Of a DNA stretch of 64,000 nt, positions 61,774 through 64,000 are shown in pieces. Source of the DNA: Salinisphaera sp. (GTDB lineage: Bacteria; Pseudomonadota; Gammaproteobacteria; Nevskiales; Salinisphaeraceae); the NCBI RefSeq assembly GCF_002729955.1, contig NZ_PBYA01000003.1:1-64000 (forward strand), given 5' to 3'. The position numbers and the translations under genes are program-made. A model generated the notes under the pieces. That model was not told the origin of the DNA. It worked only from the letters and a program-made list of their open reading frames with translations, and made no database searches. Within the stretch, counting starts at the first letter, position 1, and the number at the start of each line of letters is the position of its first letter.

Positions 61774-63867
61774 ATGGATTTTTCAACCGGCACGTATGAC
61801 GATCGACTGGTCGCCGCGTCATTGGCGATTGCAGTGCTGGCCGCGTATACCGCGCTCGACCTGGTGGGCTGGATACGCACCAAGCCCCGCCTTTTGCGCC
61901 ATGTCTGGCTGGCGGTCGGCGCGATTGCCCTGGGCACCGGCATCGGTTCGATGCATCTGGTGGGCCTGCTTGCCCTGTCGCTGCCTATCGATATCGGTTT
62001 TCGCATCGATATCGCCGCGCTCGGGTGGCTGGCGGGTGTATGCGGTTCGCTCGTTGCGCTGGCCCTGCTCATACCCAAACACGTGACTCGCACCCGGCTG
62101 TTCGCTGCCAGCCTGCTGTTGGCCGGCACAATCGTCGCCCTGCACTATCTGACCCTCTGGTCGATGCAGCTCACGCCGCCTCTCGTGCACGACCGCGCCT
62201 GGGTTGCGCTATCGATCGTTGTCGCCTTCGCAGCCTGTAATGCGGCCCTGCGCATCGCCGCCAGCGCCGTATCGTCCAGCGGACTCAGCGCGTTCGGGCG
62301 CAAGTCGGCGGGCGCGCTGTTGTTGGCGATCGGCATCGCCGGCACGCACTACGTCGGCATGCAGACATCCCAGTTCCCGGCCGCCAGTACGAGTGCCGCC
62401 GCCGGCGAACTGGATTGGCGCTGGCTTGCGCTGCTGATCTCCAATACGACGCTGCTACTGCTGGCGGCCCTGCTCGTCGTCATCGCCCTGGACCGACGCA
62501 TGGAAAGGCGCACCGCGCAGCTGACGCAGTCGCTGGAGATGGCCCACCTTCAACTGCACCATGCCAGCCGCCACGACCCCCTCACCCAGCTTGGCAATCG
62601 ACCGCTGCTGCGCGAGCGCCTGGAACAGGCCATCATGGCAGCGCACGAGCAGCGCCAGCGGGTGGCGCTACTGCATATCGGCCTGGATCGGTTCAAACAG
62701 GTCAACGACACCCTGGGGCACGATTCAGCCGACACGCTGCTCACCCGCCTCGCCCAGTCCCTGAGCCAGTCCGCCCAGCCGGGCGATACCGTTACACGCG
62801 TCGGCGGCGACGAATTCCTGATCTTGATGACCGGCGATGTCGGCAGTCGCAGCCTGCATCGTCATTGCGAACGATTGCTGGCGCTGATTCGAGATATTAA
62901 CTCCGGCCAGACGCAGCTGTCGGGCAGCATCGGCGTGGCGCGTTACCCAATCGACGCCTACGACGCGTCGGGCATGATTACCGCTTCGCATATGGCCATG
63001 TACAGCGCCAAGCGCGCCGGCCGCGATCAATACGCATTTTTCACCTCCGAGCTGGCGCAAAGCGTTGAACGCGATGTGGCGATTCGAAGCGAATTGAGTG
63101 AAGCCATCGACTGCGGGCAGATTCAGCCCTATTACCAGCCCAAGTATGACGTGCGTACACGTCGCCTGGTCGGCGCCGAAGCCCTGGCGCGCTGGCGACA
63201 CCCGGCCAACGGCTTCGTGCCGCCGGATCGATTCATCGCCGTCGCCGAACGCTCGCGCCAGATCAGCGGACTGCAGAACTGCATACTGCGCGCGATATGT
63301 GCCGATATACGCGACTGGCGCCGCCAGGGCCTGAACGTCCCGCCGATCGCGTTCAACCTGTCGGCCAGCTGCCTGCGCGACCCGACGCTGCCTGCCAGCA
63401 TTGCGTCCATTCTGTCCGAATTCGGCTTGGCCGCACGCGATCTGATCTGCGAGATCACCGAAACCGCGGCCGTGCCCGAGCTCGAGCAGGCCCTGCACAC
63501 GCTTGGCAGCTTGCGTAGCCAGGGCATTCGCATATCCATCGACGATTTCGGAACGGGCTTGTCGAGCATGTCCTATCTGCGCGATCTGCCGGTCGACCAG
63601 CTCAAGATCGATCGCGCCTTCGTCGCACGGCTGGGCAACAACGTCGATAGCGGCAATGCGATCGTGCGTTCGATCATCGACCTGGCCCACTCGCTCAAAC
63701 TCGACGTCGTCGCCGAAGGCGTGGAGCTCGAATCCCAGCTGAGCACACTCGCCGAACTTGACTGCGACGAGGTCCAGGGCTATCTGTTCAGCCCGGCTGT
63801 CGAGGCCGATGCGTTCGCGGCCAGCCTCAAACAGACAACGCGTATACGGGCCAGATCGATTCACTAG
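61774..63867 (+). CDS. MHYT-like sensor with GGDEF and EAL domains
   Basis: A 697-aa membrane protein. The N-terminal 230 residues form about seven helices with MHYT-like motifs (GIGSMHLVGL, ALHYLTLW, GTHYVGMQ), which in canonical form bind copper or sense gases; here they are partly degenerate. A GGDEF domain (RVGGDEFLIL) and an EAL domain (GAEALARW, FGTGLSSMSYL, EGVE) follow, both with intact signature residues, so it may make and break cyclic di-GMP. It stops within CTAG, overlapping a possible convergent gene. Confidence 0.85.
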   Translation: MDFSTGTYDDRLVAASLAIAVLAAYTALDLVGWIRTKPRLLRHVWLAVGAIALGTGIGSMHLVGLLALSLPIDIGFRIDIAALGWLAGVCGSLVALALLIPKHVTRTRLFAASLLLAGTIVALHYLTLWSMQLTPPLVHDRAWVALSIVVAFAACNAALRIAASAVSSSGLSAFGRKSAGALLLAIGIAGTHYVGMQTSQFPAASTSAAAGELDWRWLALLISNTTLLLLAALLVVIALDRRMERRTAQLTQSLEMAHLQLHHASRHDPLTQLGNRPLLRERLEQAIMAAHEQRQRVALLHIGLDRFKQVNDTLGHDSADTLLTRLAQSLSQSAQPGDTVTRVGGDEFLILMTGDVGSRSLHRHCERLLALIRDINSGQTQLSGSIGVARYPIDAYDASGMITASHMAMYSAKRAGRDQYAFFTSELAQSVERDVAIRSELSEAIDCGQIQPYYQPKYDVRTRRLVGAEALARWRHPANGFVPPDRFIAVAERSRQISGLQNCILRAICADIRDWRRQGLNVPPIAFNLSASCLRDPTLPASIASILSEFGLAARDLICEITETAAVPELEQALHTLGSLRSQGIRISIDDFGTGLSSMSYLRDLPVDQLKIDRAFVARLGNNVDSGNAIVRSIIDLAHSLKLDVVAEGVELESQLSTLAELDCDEVQGYLFSPAVEADAFAASLKQTTRIRARSIH

Positions 63868-64000
63868 AACGCAGGCAAGCGGCTTTCGGCGGCGAATGCC
63901 TGAGAAAGCCCTGGTTCGTGAATCTCGCGCAGACCGGTATCGCCATCCACGACCCACATCGGGGGTGGTGGGTGGCGGGCCGCATTTGAAAGCGGGGTAC
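63864..64000 (-). CDS. Possible C-terminal end of a gene cut by the window edge
   Basis: An open frame of 44 codons runs in from the right edge and ends HEPGLSQAFAAESRLPAF-stop. Its stop overlaps the GGDEF/EAL stop in the palindrome CTAG. The residues look protein-like, but there is too little to name a family, and it might be chance. Confidence 0.3.
   Translation of the reverse strand, partial: TPLSNAARHPPPPMWVVDGDTGLREIHEPGLSQAFAAESRLPAF

Noticed and set aside
1-64000. CRISPR arrays, rRNA, tRNA, prophage or transposase genes
   Set aside because: I looked for regularly spaced direct repeats, tRNA-like cloverleaf text and transposase motifs and saw none. Only small non-autonomous repeats are present.

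Overview
The window is GC-rich, gene-dense chromosomal DNA from a proteobacterium, most likely a gammaproteobacterium. The evidence is PqqA-E, a TonB-dependent receptor, sigma-54 activators, a BCCT osmolyte transporter and Fur-type sites. A marine or halophilic genus such as Salinisphaera would fit, but this is a guess from gene content. I see no rRNA, tRNA, CRISPR array or transposase gene.

Layout. (1) 1-11.7 kb is an iron/siderophore locus: a Baeyer-Villiger-type monooxygenase, fhuF, a PvdE-type cyclic-peptide exporter and, on the other strand, fhuC-fhuD-fhuB. Similar Fur-like sites lie before fhuF and fhuC. A two-gene Gabija-type anti-phage module (gajA-gajB, clearly less GC-rich) sits inside this locus. 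(2) 11.8-23.4 kb is metabolic and regulatory housekeeping: IclR/MFS pair, rhodanese plus flavoprotein, a KAS III-like enzyme, azlCD with an XRE-cupin regulator, SDR, LysR, a quinone-oxidoreductase-like MDR and an orphan FixJ-like regulator. (3) 23.4-56.7 kb is a large quinoprotein (PQQ) island. It holds a histidine kinase with a degenerate NtrC-like partner, pqqA-pqqE on one strand facing pqqB-C-D on the other with toxin-antitoxin modules between them, an AcoR-like activator, an aldehyde dehydrogenase, a LuxR/UhpB-type two-component system, a TonB-dependent receptor, a BCCT carrier, and a compact operon joining a NitT/TauT-type ABC transporter to the Ped-type 'PQQ-associated' ABC system. It ends with a cytochrome c/FccB-like flavoprotein pair, a 'quinoprotein relay' metallohydrolase, a SoxYZ-like fused carrier, an M48 protease, Gfa and a zinc alcohol dehydrogenase. 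(4) 56.7-64 kb has a universal stress protein, a SulP carrier, a double-hotdog thioesterase, a crotonase and an MHYT-like/GGDEF/EAL protein.

How it works together: PQQ made by PqqA-E would serve a periplasmic alcohol dehydrogenase encoded outside the window. Its aldehyde product would be oxidised by the NAD-linked aldehyde dehydrogenase, and formaldehyde could be handled by Gfa and the zinc dehydrogenase. Candidate -24/-12 (sigma-54) promoters precede pqqA, pqqB and the aldehyde dehydrogenase gene, next to the AcoR-like activator, which suggests coordinated control. The Ped-type ABC system and TonB receptor are candidates for cofactor or metal (possibly lanthanide) supply. The sulfur-oxidation-like relay proteins remain functionally open.

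The sharpest sequence-level observation is a 285-bp IS5-like MITE with CTAA target duplications inserted in the first codons of the fccB-like gene. Removing it restores an ATG that overlaps the cytochrome gene, and the element's own inverted repeat now supplies a replacement in-frame ATG.
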